NCBI GenBank assembly: GCA_963812965.1
Contig: CAWEXG010000001.1
Location: 62,001-126,000, forward strand
Direction of reading: 5' to 3'
Source of the DNA: DASXMT01 sp963812965
GTDB taxonomy: Bacteria > Actinomycetota > Acidimicrobiia > Acidimicrobiales > RAAP-2
Length of the DNA: 64,000 nucleotides
Both the position numbers and the translations under genes were made by a program. Below, one piece after another: positions 8,159-16,869 of this stretch. How positions within the stretch are numbered: position 1 is the first letter of the stretch; each line of letters begins with the position of its first letter. Below the pieces are notes generated by a model, which did no database searches, was not told the origin of the DNA, and worked only from the letters and a program-made list of their open reading frames with translations.

Positions 8159-8566
8159 TCAGACCCGGCGCCGCTTCTTCGGGCGGCAGCCGTTGTGCGG
8201 GATGGGGGTGACGTCCTTGATCCCGGCCACTTCGATACCGGCGGCAGCCAGAGAGCGGATGGCCGTCTCCCGGCCGGATCCCGGACCGCGAACCAGGACG
8301 TCGACACGACGAACACCGTGCTCCATGGCCTTCTTCGCGCACGACTCTGCCGCCAGCTGCGCAGCGAACGGGGTCGACTTGCGAGACCCCTTGAACCCGA
8401 CGTTTCCGGCCGACGCCCACGCCAGCACGTTGCCCTCGGGATCGGCGATGGACACGATGGTGTTGTTGAACGAGCTCTTGATGTGGGCGACGCCGAACGC
8501 GATGTTCTTGCGCTCTTTGCGCCGGGGCCGACGGGTGGCGCCTGCTGCCTTAGTGGGCTTGGCCAT
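8159..8566 (-). CDS. rpsK: 30S ribosomal protein S11
   Basis: A 135-residue platform protein that contacts mRNA near the E site. Family sequence is clear: HIKSSFNNTIVSIADPEGNV, WASAGNVGFKGSRKSTPFAA, VRGPGSGRETAIRSLAAAGI and the basic C-terminus RPKKRRRV. Start ATG overlaps the rpsM stop by one base (TAATG), implying coupled translation. Confidence 0.97.
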   Translation of the reverse strand: MAKPTKAAGATRRPRRKERKNIAFGVAHIKSSFNNTIVSIADPEGNVLAWASAGNVGFKGSRKSTPFAAQLAAESCAKKAMEHGVRRVDVLVRGPGSGRETAIRSLAAAGIEVAGIKDVTPIPHNGCRPKKRRRV

Positions 8567-8943
8567 TACTTACGAACCTTCTTCTTCCCGGCGACCGTCT
8601 TCTTCGGTCCCTTACGAGTACGAGCGTTGGTGTGTGTCCGCTGGCCATGGACGGGAAGGCCCTTCCGGTGGCGAACTCCCTGGTAGCAACCGATCTCCAT
8701 CTTCCGCTTGATGTCCTGGGAGACGTCCCGGCGCAGGTCACCCTCGACCTGGTAGTTGGCGTCGATGAACGTCCGAAGGCGGGTGACCTCCTCGTCGGTC
8801 AGGTCACGCACGCGGGTGTCCGGGCTGGTGTCAGTGGCAGCACAGATCGTCTGCGCCGTCGTCCGGCCGATGCCAAAGATATAGGTGAGAGAGATCTCCA
8901 ACCGCTTTTCACGGGGGATGTCTACGCCGCTGATACGGGCCAC
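8566..8943 (-). CDS. rpsM: 30S ribosomal protein S13
   Basis: A 125-residue head protein that forms intersubunit bridges and touches P-site tRNA. The sequence has MARISGVDIPREKR, LTYIFGIGRTTA, DIKRKMEIGCYQGVRHRKGL and RTHTNARTRKGP. The start codon is GTG. It lies 34 bp after rpmJ in the order infA-rpmJ-rpsM-rpsK-rpsD-rpoA. Confidence 0.97.
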   Translation of the reverse strand: MARISGVDIPREKRLEISLTYIFGIGRTTAQTICAATDTSPDTRVRDLTDEEVTRLRTFIDANYQVEGDLRRDVSQDIKRKMEIGCYQGVRHRKGLPVHGQRTHTNARTRKGPKKTVAGKKKVRK

Positions 8944-8977
8944 GCTGTCCTTCCTTCTGCCTCTTGGTCCGAGAGCC

Positions 8978-9091
8978 CTAGCCCTGCCGCTGCTTATGGC
9001 GGGGGTTCTCGCAGATGACGACGACCCGCCGGTGGCGGCGGATCACCTTGCACTTCTCACACATCGGCTTGACACTGGGTCGAACCTTCAT
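8978..9091 (-). CDS. rpmJ: 50S ribosomal protein L36 (zinc-binding type)
   Basis: A 37-residue protein beginning MKVRPSVKPMCEKCK and ending RHKQRQG. It carries the C+ zinc ribbon (Cys11, Cys14, Cys27, His32). It sits between infA and rpsM as in most bacteria. Start ATG at 9091 and stop TAG at 8978-8980 are read directly on the minus strand. Confidence 0.95.
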   Translation of the reverse strand: MKVRPSVKPMCEKCKVIRRHRRVVVICENPRHKQRQG

Positions 9092-9185
9092 GTTCCCATC
9101 CTCGTCTCACGAAACTGCTCACGCTGCACAAGCGCTGATATTCGGTCATGTTGGTGCCCTACCCCCGTCGAACCGGGACCTATCG

Positions 9186-9410
9186 CTACTTATAGCGGTA
9201 GGTGATCCGCCCACGGGCCAGGTCGTACGGGGTGATCTCCACCTGCACGCGGTCCCCGGGGAGGATGCGGATACGGTGCATGCGCATCTTTCCGGAGCTG
9301 TGCGCCAGTACCTTGTGCCCGTTCTCCAACTCGACACGGAACATGGCATTGGGGAGCGGCTCGACAACCGTTCCCTCCAGCACGATGGCATCTTCCTTGG
9401 GCTTGGGCAG
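9186..9410 (-). CDS. infA: Translation initiation factor IF-1, probable CTG start
   Basis: Binds the 30S A site during initiation. The S1/OB-fold sequence is unmistakable (LEGTVVEPLPNAMFRVELEN, GHKVLAHSSGKMRMHRIRIL, YDLARGRITYRYK). No ATG, GTG or TTG lies at the expected start. A CTG at 9408-9410 gives the normal 74-residue size (PKPKEDAIVLEG) and has a good GAGGAGA ribosome site four to five bases upstream. An in-frame TTG about 21 codons further upstream would add a non-family leader. A two-base insertion hiding an ATG (TCA-CC-TGCCC) is another possibility. Confidence 0.92.
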   Translation of the reverse strand: MPKPKEDAIVLEGTVVEPLPNAMFRVELENGHKVLAHSSGKMRMHRIRILPGDRVQVEITPYDLARGRITYRYK

Positions 9411-9711
9411 GTGATTCTCCTCGAAACTCTGTTCTCCTGATCTACTCGCCCGCTCGGGCAAGCCTGCAACGCACGAACGGACCCGACCGTGACGCTGCAC
9501 CGCCGTCAGCAGAGCACCAAGAGGAGCGCTACCGGGAGCGGGATCGGCACACCACCACAGACCGGTGGCGAGCCGAATGACTAGTTTAGCCTGTTGACGG
9601 CGGTTTGCCAGTCCGATGGGGTACCGTGCCGCCCGAGAGCGGGAATGGCGGGCAGCACAGGCAGGCAGTGGAGCGGTTGTGAGCTGATCAGGGGCGCTGC
9701 CGAGCCGGCGC
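9411..9711 (-). other. map-infA intergenic spacer, leader of the alpha operon
   Basis: A 301-base gap without a convincing gene. It contains one promoter-like element (listed separately) and the infA ribosome site. I see no tRNA, terminator with U-tract or conserved reading frame in it. Confidence 0.5.
9583..9611 (-). promoter_or_regulatory. Candidate sigma70-type promoter of the infA-rpmJ-rpsM-rpsK-rpsD-rpoA unit
   Basis: On the minus strand CTGGCA and TAAACT are separated by 17 bases, close to housekeeping -35/-10 spacing. Transcription would begin near 9576, giving about 165 bases of leader before infA. Predicted by eye only. Confidence 0.4.
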
Positions 9712-10455
9712 TCAGGGAACCGTGAACACCTCCGGATCGTCGTCCGTCACGGCAATTGTGTGCTCGAAATGGGCCGAGAGCTGCCCATCCGCAGTCACGA
9801 CGCTCCACCCGTCACTCAGTTGGACGGTCTCCGGACCACCGGCGTTGACCATGGGCTCGACAGCGAAGACCATGCCCGCCTTCAGCATCGGGCCAGGCGC
9901 CCCCGGCCAGTAATTCGGCACCTGGGGCTCCTCGTGCATGGCCGTGCCGATGGCGTGACCCACGTACTCCCGCACCACGGTGAACCCTGCCTTCTCGGCC
10001 ACCTCCTGCACAGCCCGACCCACCTCGTGCAGCCGGGTCCCGGGTCGAAGCCTGTCGAGACCGGCCCACAGACTTCGCTCCGTCACCTCCAGAAGCCGGG
10101 CTGCCTCGGTGCTGATCTCGCCCACACCGACGGTGTAGGCAGCATCGCCGTGGTACCCCTCGACGATGGCACCGCAGTCCACCGACAGGATGTCCCCCTC
10201 GGACAGGATCACCGTCTCCGAAGGAATACCGTGGACGATCATCGAGTTGGGGGAGGTGCAGATCACTGCTGGGAACCCGTGATAACCCAGGAAGTTCGAC
10301 GTCGCCCCCCGACGCTCGAGGACATCTCGTGCCACCCGATCGATGTCAGCGGTGCTCACGCCGGGTCGGACGGCGGCCCGGGTTGCCTCGTGCATCTCGG
10401 CCACGACCTTGCCGGCCTTCCGCATCTTGGCCAGCTCCTCGGCGTTGCGCTTCAC
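9712..10455 (-). CDS. map: Methionine aminopeptidase type I
   Basis: Removes N-terminal Met from new proteins. The 247-residue protein has the pita-bread metal site: Asp residues in LSVDCGAIVEGYHGDAAYT, His in EYVGHAIGTAMHE, Glu in MVFAVEPMVNAGG and Glu in the C-terminal EHTIAVT. There is no N-terminal zinc-finger extension. The start codon is GTG (MKRNAEELAKMRKAG). It follows adk by 58 bp in the secY-adk-map-infA order typical of actinobacteria. Confidence 0.95.
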   Translation of the reverse strand: MKRNAEELAKMRKAGKVVAEMHEATRAAVRPGVSTADIDRVARDVLERRGATSNFLGYHGFPAVICTSPNSMIVHGIPSETVILSEGDILSVDCGAIVEGYHGDAAYTVGVGEISTEAARLLEVTERSLWAGLDRLRPGTRLHEVGRAVQEVAEKAGFTVVREYVGHAIGTAMHEEPQVPNYWPGAPGPMLKAGMVFAVEPMVNAGGPETVQLSDGWSVVTADGQLSAHFEHTIAVTDDDPEVFTVP

Positions 10456-10513
10456 AGTCCAAACCCTACGGGGAGTGCGGGTTGTACCGATCCGGGCCTG
10501 TGTGACCTGGACC

Positions 10514-11197
10514 TCATCGGGGCGGTCTCCCGCCCTTTCTGTCCCGATGGTCTTCGATCACCTTGACCAGCCGACGAGTCACGGCGTCGGGCGACCCCGA
10601 GCCGTTGACCGCAGCCAGCTGGTTCCGAGCCCGGTACCACTCGATGAGCGGAGCGGTCTGGCGTTCGTAGAGCTCGAGCCGGCGAGAGATCGCCTCTTCT
10701 CGGTCGTCCTCCCGCTGGACGACCTCGCCACCGCATACATCGCAGGTCCAGTTGATCAACGGTGGTGACGACACCGAGTAGTTGGCTCCGCAGTCCACGC
10801 ACACCCGCCGGGCGGCCAGGCGGCGGAGCACCTGGGGCGTGGACACCTCGATGTCGAGGGTCAGATCGAGGTCGAGCGGTGCAAGGATCCCGGCCAAGGC
10901 CTCGGCCTGTTGCGTGGTACGGGGGCACCCGTCGAGGACGAACCCTCGAGCTCGCACGTCGCTCTCGTTCAGCCGTTCGGAAACCATCTCCATGATCAGG
11001 TCGTCACCCAGGAGCTCGCCACTGTCCATCAGGGTCGTGACCTTCTTGCCGAGCGGCGTACCCTGCTTCACTGCGGCCCGCAGCATGTCCCCCGTCGAAA
11101 CGTGTGGCACCACGTAGTGATGCGAGAGGCGCACGCACTGCGTCCCTTTTCCTGCCCCTTGCTTGCCGAGGACAACGAGCCTGGCGCCGGGTACCAC
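10514..11197 (-). CDS. adk: Adenylate kinase (zinc LID type)
   Basis: Interconverts ATP + AMP and 2 ADP. Features in order: P-loop GKQGAGKGT (variant of GPPGAGKGT), AMP-binding HVSTGDMLRAAV, FVLDGCPRTTQQAEAL, and a LID with CVDCG and CDVCGG, a four-Cys zinc site usual in Gram-positive enzymes. Length is 227 residues. The GTG start directly abuts the secY TAA stop. It sits between secY and map. Confidence 0.95.
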   Translation of the reverse strand: MVPGARLVVLGKQGAGKGTQCVRLSHHYVVPHVSTGDMLRAAVKQGTPLGKKVTTLMDSGELLGDDLIMEMVSERLNESDVRARGFVLDGCPRTTQQAEALAGILAPLDLDLTLDIEVSTPQVLRRLAARRVCVDCGANYSVSSPPLINWTCDVCGGEVVQREDDREEAISRRLELYERQTAPLIEWYRARNQLAAVNGSGSPDAVTRRLVKVIEDHRDRKGGRPPR

Positions 11198-12491
11198 TTA
11201 CTTGAGAAAGCCCTCGTAGTTCCGCATCATGAGCTGGCTGTCGATCTGCTTCATCGTTTCCAACGCCACGCCCGTAGAGATGAGGAGGGTGGTTCCGTAG
11301 AAGGGGTAGCTGGTGATGTTCCATGCAGCCATGAGCAGTGACGGCACGACAGCCACCGCCCCCAGGAACAGCGCGCCAGGCCAGGTGATCCGGTTGAGGA
11401 TATGAGCCAAGTAGCGCTCCGTCGGTTGACCAGGTCTGATACCTGGAATGTAGCCGCCCTGCTTCCGGATGATATCGGCCTGCTGATGAGGATCGAAGGC
11501 GACATAGACGTAGAAGAACGTGAACAGCAGGATGAGGATGAAGTAGACGGCGATGTAGAAGAGGCTGGTCGGGGTGATGTTGTGGTTCACCCACGTGCGG
11601 AACCCCGCAGACGGCACGACGTTGGACAGCAGGATCGGGATGTACAGCACCGAGCTGGCGAAGATGATCGGGATGACGCCTGCCTGGTTGACCTTCAGCG
11701 GGATGTACGTGTTGGAACCACCGTAGGTCTTCCGCCCCACCACACGTTTGGCGAACGTCACCGGGATCCGGCGCTGGCCCTGGTCAACGAAGACGATCAG
11801 CACCAGCAGAGCCAGCGACACCAGGATGATGACGGAGAATTTGATACGGCCCCCCTCCTGGAGGACCGTGTTCAACCCGGTGGGGATACCAGCCACCACG
11901 TTGGCGAAGATGAGGATGGACATTCCCTGGCCGATGCCCCGCTGGGTGATCAGCTCGCCCAGCCACATCACGAATGCGGTCCCTGCAGTCAGGGTCAGGA
12001 TGATGAACCCGGCACGCCAGATCGAGTAGTTGAGGATCAGGTCGATGTTCTGGTTCGACCCGAGCAGACCGCCGCCGCCCTTGTGGAACAGGTACACCAG
12101 GCCAGTGGACTGCATCAACGCCAGGGCCACCGTGAGGTACCGGGTGGTCTGGGTCAGCTTCTTCTGCCCGATCGCCCCTTGATCACGCCACTCCTCGAGC
12201 TTGGGGATCACCGTGGCCAGGAGCTGGATGATGATGCTCGAGGTGATGTAGGGCATGATGCCCAGCCCGAACACGGCCATGCGGGTGCAGCGCGCCACCG
12301 GAGAAGAGGTTGAGGAAGCCGAGCACGCCGGACGACTTCGCCGCCGAGGTGAGCTGCTGGATCTTCGAGAAGTCGATGTACGGCGCCGGAACGTTGGCAC
12401 CGAACTGATAGATGGCGATAACGATCAGCGTGAACAGGACCTTCTTCCGAAGGTCCGGAATTCTGAAGATGTTGGCCAGACTGGTGAGCAT
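11198..12491 (-). CDS. secY: Protein translocase subunit SecY, interrupted by a +1 frameshift
   Basis: Forms the SecYEG protein-conducting channel in the plasma membrane. The reading frame from ATG 12491 gives the SecY N-terminus (MLTSLANIFRIPDLRKKVLF, then FSGGAL). One extra base near 12287 then throws it out of frame. Skipping it continues TRMAVFGLGIMPYITSSII, in perfect family register, to the C-terminal MMRNYEGFLK. The repaired protein is 430 residues with about ten membrane helices. It follows rplO and precedes adk. SecY is essential, so a true loss is unlikely: sequence error or frameshift decoding must be considered. Confidence 0.93.
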
Positions 12492-12524
12492 GGGTGCCCC
12501 TCGACGCCTCTCGGTCGGCCGATG

Positions 12525-13013
12525 CTACCGGTTGGTGAGCGCGTTGCCCTTGGCGGGCGGGCGACCGTTGCCGAAGGGCAGTGGAACGACCGTCACCGAG
12601 CCACCGGCTCCGGTGATCGCTGCCTCCGCCGATTTCGAGAAAGCGTGGGCCTCGACCTGCACGGCGCGGGTCAGTTCGCCCCCGCCGAGCACCTTGACCA
12701 GGGCATTCTTCCTGATCAGCCCGGCAGCCTCCAACGCGGCGAGATCAGCCTTGTCGCCGTCGACCAGCGACAGAGCACCGACGTTGACCGGGGTGTACTC
12801 CACCCGGAACGGGTTCTTGAAACCGCGCAACTTCGGGATCCGCTGCATCAACGGCAGCTGACCACCCTCGAACCCAGCAGGAATGGTGCCACGCGCTGCC
12901 TGACCCTTGGTCCCCCGGCCCGCCGTCTTCCCACCCTTACCGGCGATACCCCGGCCGACTCGGCGTCGATCACGGGTCGAACCGGCAGGTGGACGTAGCT
13001 CATGGACCTTCAT
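12525..13013 (-). CDS. rplO: 50S ribosomal protein L15
   Basis: A 162-residue late-assembly protein. The Gly/Arg-rich N-terminus (MKVHELRPPAGS, RRRVGRGIAGKGGKTAGRG) and GFEGGQLPLMQRIPKLRGF are diagnostic. The ATG overlaps the rpmD TGA as ATGA. It is next to secY, the usual spc-operon order. Confidence 0.96.
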   Translation of the reverse strand: MKVHELRPPAGSTRDRRRVGRGIAGKGGKTAGRGTKGQAARGTIPAGFEGGQLPLMQRIPKLRGFKNPFRVEYTPVNVGALSLVDGDKADLAALEAAGLIRKNALVKVLGGGELTRAVQVEAHAFSKSAEAAITGAGGSVTVVPLPFGNGRPPAKGNALTNR

Positions 13014-13249
13014 CGGGAACCCCTCTCGTCTTCTCCGGCCGGAGTGACCTCGATCAGGTGAGGCACTCGGGCCAGCATCCCGCGAATTTCGGGCCGATCA
13101 GGCAGGACGTTGGTGTACCCAATACCGCGCAACCCAAGGGCACGAAGAGTACCCCGATGTTTGGGCTTCGTGCCGATCGACGACCGCACCTGGGTGACAC
13201 GTAGCCACCCGGTAGTCGTGGCGGTGGATGCTGATGCTCGTGCCGCCAT
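13010..13249 (-). CDS. rpmD: 50S ribosomal protein L30
   Basis: A 79-residue protein; core residues about 15-70 match L30 (LRVTQVRSSIGTKPKHRGTL, ALGLRGIGYTNVLPDRPEIR, HLIEVTP). A 13-residue Ala/Thr-rich leader precedes the core. It lies two bases after the rpsE stop and overlaps rplO. Confidence 0.94.
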   Translation of the reverse strand: MAARASASTATTTGWLRVTQVRSSIGTKPKHRGTLRALGLRGIGYTNVLPDRPEIRGMLARVPHLIEVTPAGEDERGSR

Positions 13250-13251
13250 GA

Positions 13252-13800
13252 TCAGCTCACCTCCGTGAACAGATCTGCCTGACGTCGCCGCTCCCGGTAG
13301 GCACGGAGCACGCCACCAGGAACGACTTCCTCGGCCGGCTTGCCCCGGAGAGCTGCGATCTCGTCCGGACGCTTGAGGCCCTTCAGGCCGGCGATGGTGG
13401 CATGGGCGACGTTGATCCCGTTGGAGGACCCGAGCGACTTGGCCAGGATGTCGCGAATGCCGGCCATCTCCAAGATGGCTCGTGCCGCGCCACCGGCGAT
13501 CACACCGGTACCGGGAGCCGCCGGCTTCAACATCACCCGACCGGCACCGCTCTCGCCGATGATCGGGTGGGTGATGGTCGAGCCGGCCAGCGGCACCTCG
13601 AAGACGTTCTTGCGAGCCTCTTCGATGCCCTTCTGTACGGCCAGGCCGGCCTCCTTGGCCTTGCCGTACCCGAGCCCGACGTTACCGTTGCCGTCGCCCA
13701 CCACCATGAGGGCAGCGAAGGAGAACCGACGACCACCCTTGACCACCTTGGACACCCGGTTCACCCGGATCGTGCGCTCTTCGTATTGCAGTTCGGTCAT
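13252..13800 (-). CDS. rpsE: 30S ribosomal protein S5
   Basis: A protein of the mRNA entry and decoding region. It has the double-stranded RNA-binding fold with VVKGGRRFSFAALMVVGDGN and GYGKAKEAGLAVQKGIEEAR, then ITHPIIGESGAGRVMLKPAA and GTGVIAGGAARAILEMAGI. The ATG at 13800 (MTELQYEERTIRVNRVSK) is chosen because it lies four bases after the rplR stop; an upstream TTG would overlap rplR. Predicted length is 182 residues. Confidence 0.96.
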   Translation of the reverse strand: MTELQYEERTIRVNRVSKVVKGGRRFSFAALMVVGDGNGNVGLGYGKAKEAGLAVQKGIEEARKNVFEVPLAGSTITHPIIGESGAGRVMLKPAAPGTGVIAGGAARAILEMAGIRDILAKSLGSSNGINVAHATIAGLKGLKRPDEIAALRGKPAEEVVPGGVLRAYRERRRQADLFTEVS

Positions 13801-13804
13801 GTCC

Positions 13805-14170
13805 TCAGAACTCCAGTCCTTCTGCACGGGCGGCGTCCGCCAGTGCAGCGACCCGTCCGTGATAGGTGAATCCGCCCCGGTCGAAGACCACGGTCGTGAC
13901 GCCTGCCGCCTTGGCCCTGGTGGCCACCAATGCGCCTACGGCCTTGGCCGCGTCGACGTTGCTACCCGGCTTTGACCGGAGATCGGCCTCGACCGTCGAT
14001 GCAGCAACGAGGGTGTGCCCGGTCTGATCGTCGATGAGCTGGGCGGCAATGTGCTTATTGGACCGGAAGACGGCGAGTCGTGGTCGCTGCGCCGTTCCCG
14101 AGATCCGTCGACGGACCCGTGCGTGGCGCCGGCGCCGGAGCTCGAGCTTGTGATCGGTTGCACGTCCCAT
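13805..14170 (-). CDS. rplR: 50S ribosomal protein L18
   Basis: A 121-residue 5S rRNA-binding protein: RVRRRISGTAQRPRLAVFRS, NKHIAAQLIDDQTGHTLVAA and FDRGGFTYHGRVAALADAAR are typical. The ATG overlaps the rplF stop by one base (TAATG). Confidence 0.96.
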   Translation of the reverse strand: MGRATDHKLELRRRRHARVRRRISGTAQRPRLAVFRSNKHIAAQLIDDQTGHTLVAASTVEADLRSKPGSNVDAAKAVGALVATRAKAAGVTTVVFDRGGFTYHGRVAALADAARAEGLEF

Positions 14171-14712
14171 TACTTCGCTGCCTTCCCGGCCTTGCGGAGC
14201 ACTCGCTCGCCGACGTACCGGACTCCCTTGCCCTTGTAAGGCTCAGGTTTGCGGAGCTTCCGGATGTCTGCGGCGACCTGGCCGACCTTCTCCTTGTCGA
14301 TCCCTTTCACGATGATGCGGGTGGCGCTCGGCACCTCGAAGGTCACGCCATCGGGAGCGCTCACGTGCACCGGGTGGGAGAACCCGAGGGCCAGCTCCAG
14401 GGCGCCAGGGCCCTTGGGGATGGCACGGTACCCAACCCCGACGATCTCCAGCTCCTTCGAGTAGCCGGCGGTGACGCCGGTGACCATGTTGGCCACCAGG
14501 CTGCGGGTCAGACCGTGCAGTGCACGGTTCTGCCGCTGGTCGTCCGGGCGTTCCACGATCACATCGTCACCGTCTTGCCGAACGGTGATGGCACCGGGAA
14601 CCGAACGCACCAACTCGCCCTGTGGCCCCTTCACGGTCACACGGTTGCCCTCTGCCACGGCGACGGACACGCCGGACGGCACGGGAATGGGGCTTCGGCC
14701 GATGCGAGACAT
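14170..14712 (-). CDS. rplF: 50S ribosomal protein L6
   Basis: A 180-residue protein near the factor-binding site with two related folds. It starts MSRIGRSPIPVPSGV and contains VTGVTAGYSKELEIVGVGYR and RKPEPYKGKGVRY, the family signature. It sits 27 bp after rpsH and overlaps rplR. Confidence 0.97.
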   Translation of the reverse strand: MSRIGRSPIPVPSGVSVAVAEGNRVTVKGPQGELVRSVPGAITVRQDGDDVIVERPDDQRQNRALHGLTRSLVANMVTGVTAGYSKELEIVGVGYRAIPKGPGALELALGFSHPVHVSAPDGVTFEVPSATRIIVKGIDKEKVGQVAADIRKLRKPEPYKGKGVRYVGERVLRKAGKAAK

Positions 14713-14739
14713 CAGCGTGCTCCCTGCAAGAGGCGTGCG

Positions 14740-15145
14740 TCACCAGACATAGCAGAGCACCTCCCCACCCATACGGCGTTTGCGCGCTTCACGATCGGTC
14801 ATCAATCCCTTGGACGTGGACACCACGGCCACGCCCATGCCTCCGAGCACGCGGGGCATCTTGTCGGCACGGGCGTAGATGCGCAGACCGGGCTTGGACA
14901 CCCGCTTGATCCCCGAGATCGTCCGGGCCCGATCGGGCGCGTACTTCATGGTGATCTCGAGCATCTTCCCCGGCTTCTCCGTGTTGTCGCTCACTTCGAA
15001 GCCCGGTGATGTAGCCCTCATCCACCAAGATGGCGGCCAGGGACTCCTTCAGCTTGGATCCGGGCATCTTCACCGTGTCGAAGTGAGCCGTGTTGGCGTT
15101 CCGGATACGGGTGAGCATGTCGGCAATGGGGTCGGTCATGGTCAT
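14740..15145 (-). CDS. rpsH: 30S ribosomal protein S8, interrupted by a +1 frameshift
   Basis: Binds the central domain of 16S rRNA and is the autoregulator of the spc operon in E. coli. The first frame (MTMTDPIADMLTRIRNANTA to DEGYIT) is intact up to a GGG run at 15002-15004. One base must be skipped to continue GFEVSDNTEKPGKMLEITMK and the C-terminal GGEVLCYVW. The repaired length is 134 residues, normal for S8. The ATG at 15145 has GAGGAG seven bases upstream. An essential gene, so error or frameshift decoding is more likely than loss. Confidence 0.93.
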
Positions 15146-15161
15146 CGGTCGTCTCCTCCCC

Positions 15162-15347
15162 TCACCAGCTGGCCTTGGTCACGCCGGGTATCTCGCCGGC
15201 GTGCACCATGACCCGCAGGCAGATCCGGCACAGGCCGAACTTGCGGTAGACGGACTTCGGACGGCCACACCTACGGCACCGGGTGTACCCGCGGACCTTG
15301 AACTTGGGTGTGCGCTGTTGCTTCTCGATCAGAGCCTTCTTCGCCAT
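15162..15347 (-). CDS. rpsN: 30S ribosomal protein S14, zinc-binding (type Z)
   Basis: A 61-residue short S14 with a zinc ribbon (CRRCG and CRICLR). It starts MAKKALIEKQQ and ends PGVTKASW. Position between rplE and rpsH is the standard spc order. Some actinobacteria carry a second zinc-free S14 under zinc-starvation control; none is in this window. Confidence 0.96.
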   Translation of the reverse strand: MAKKALIEKQQRTPKFKVRGYTRCRRCGRPKSVYRKFGLCRICLRVMVHAGEIPGVTKASW

Positions 15348-15351
15348 GGGT

Positions 15352-15921
15352 TTACTGGTTCTCCTGTTTGAACGGGAAACCGAAAGCGGCCAGGAGCGCT
15401 CGGCCCTCGTCGTCGGTACGTGCTGTGGTGGCGATGGTGATGTCCATGCCTCGGACGGTGTCGATGCGGTCGTAGTCGATCTCGGGAAAGATGAGCTGCT
15501 CGGTCACGCCGAAGGTGTAGTTGCCGTGGCCATCGAATGATCGAGACGACAAACCGCGGAAGTCACGGATACGTGGAATGGCCATGGCCACCAAGCGGTC
15601 GAAGAACTCCCACGCCCGGTCGCCGCGCAGTGTCACTTTGGCGCCGATCTCCTGGCCCTCGCGCAGCTTAAAACCGGCGATCGACTTCTTGGCCCGGGTG
15701 ACCACCGGCTTCTGACCGGTGATGATCTCCAGGTCGGACATGGCACCTTCGATGAGCGACTTCTGTTGGGTGGCACGACCGACGCCCATGTTGATGACGA
15801 TCTTCGACAGTCGGGGCACTTCCATGATGTTGGTCACGCCCAAGGTGTCCTTGAGCTGTGCCCGGACCTCGTTGTCGTAGCGGACCTTCAACCGGGGCCG
15901 CGTGTCAGTAGCAGTGGCCAT
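15352..15921 (-). CDS. rplE: 50S ribosomal protein L5
   Basis: A 189-residue 5S rRNA-binding protein in the central protuberance. Signatures are EVPRLSKIVINMGVG, ITGQKPVVTRAKKSIAGFKL and YTFGVTEQLIFPEIDYD. The ATG at 15921 (MATATDTRPRLKVRYDNE) overlaps the rplX TAA as TAATG; six codons of open frame upstream are not used. Confidence 0.96.
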   Translation of the reverse strand: MATATDTRPRLKVRYDNEVRAQLKDTLGVTNIMEVPRLSKIVINMGVGRATQQKSLIEGAMSDLEIITGQKPVVTRAKKSIAGFKLREGQEIGAKVTLRGDRAWEFFDRLVAMAIPRIRDFRGLSSRSFDGHGNYTFGVTEQLIFPEIDYDRIDTVRGMDITIATTARTDDEGRALLAAFGFPFKQENQ

Positions 15922-16225
15922 TACAGATCTGCTCCACACTTCCGGCAGATGCGCACCTTGCGCCCCTGCTCATCGATACGCATGCCGATCCGGGTCGGAC
16001 CGCACGAGCCACACACGATGGCTACCGAAGACACGGACACGGGCATGAACTTGTCGATCACGCCGCCCTGCATGGTGGCCCGGGTCGGTTTGGCATGGCG
16101 CTTCGCCACGTGCACGCCTTCGACGATGACCCGACCCTCTGACGGGATGACCCGAACAACCTCGGACCGCTTGCCACGATCCTTGCCCGAGAGCACCTGG
16201 ACCTTGTCTCCTCTGCGAATACGCA

Positions 16226-16226
<1 letters not shown>
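15921..16226 (-). CDS. rplX: 50S ribosomal protein L24
   Basis: A 101-residue assembly-initiator protein with a KOW motif (IRRGDKVQVLSGKDRGK). Its C-terminal part carries CGSCG and CRKCG, a putative zinc ribbon known in some L24. The ATG at 16226 is preferred to GTG at 16229 because GGAGG lies seven bases before it; it overlaps the rplN TGA. Confidence 0.95.
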
Positions 16227-16590
<364 letters not shown>

Positions 16591-16594
<4 letters not shown>

Positions 16595-16869
16595 CGGGCA
16601 CGCTCCAGGACTTCGCCCAGCCGCCAGCGCTTCAGCTTCGACAGGGGCCGGGTCTCCACCACACGCACCCGGTCCCCGACCTTGGCCGTGTTCTCCTGGT
16701 CGTGCACGTAGAGACGCTTGGTGCGCTGCACCGTCTTCCCGTACCGGGGGTGGCGTACGCGCTCGACAACAGACACCACCACCGTGGCCTCCATGCCGTC
16801 GGAGACGACAATGCCTTCGCGGACCTTTCGGCGGTTCGCCCGTTCGTCGGTCGTCGGCTCGTCGGCCAT
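16591..16869 (-). CDS. rpsQ: 30S ribosomal protein S17
   Basis: A 92-residue OB-fold protein of the 30S body. It has REGIVVSDGMEATVVVSVVE, RHPRYGKTVQRTKRLYVHDQ and GDRVRVVETRPLSKLKRWRL. The ATG overlaps the rpmC TGA by one base. Confidence 0.96.

Noticed and set aside
7474..8316. rpsD starting 65 codons upstream of MARYTGP
   Set aside because: The extension overlaps rpsK, has no S4 similarity, and AAAGGAA sits before the chosen ATG.
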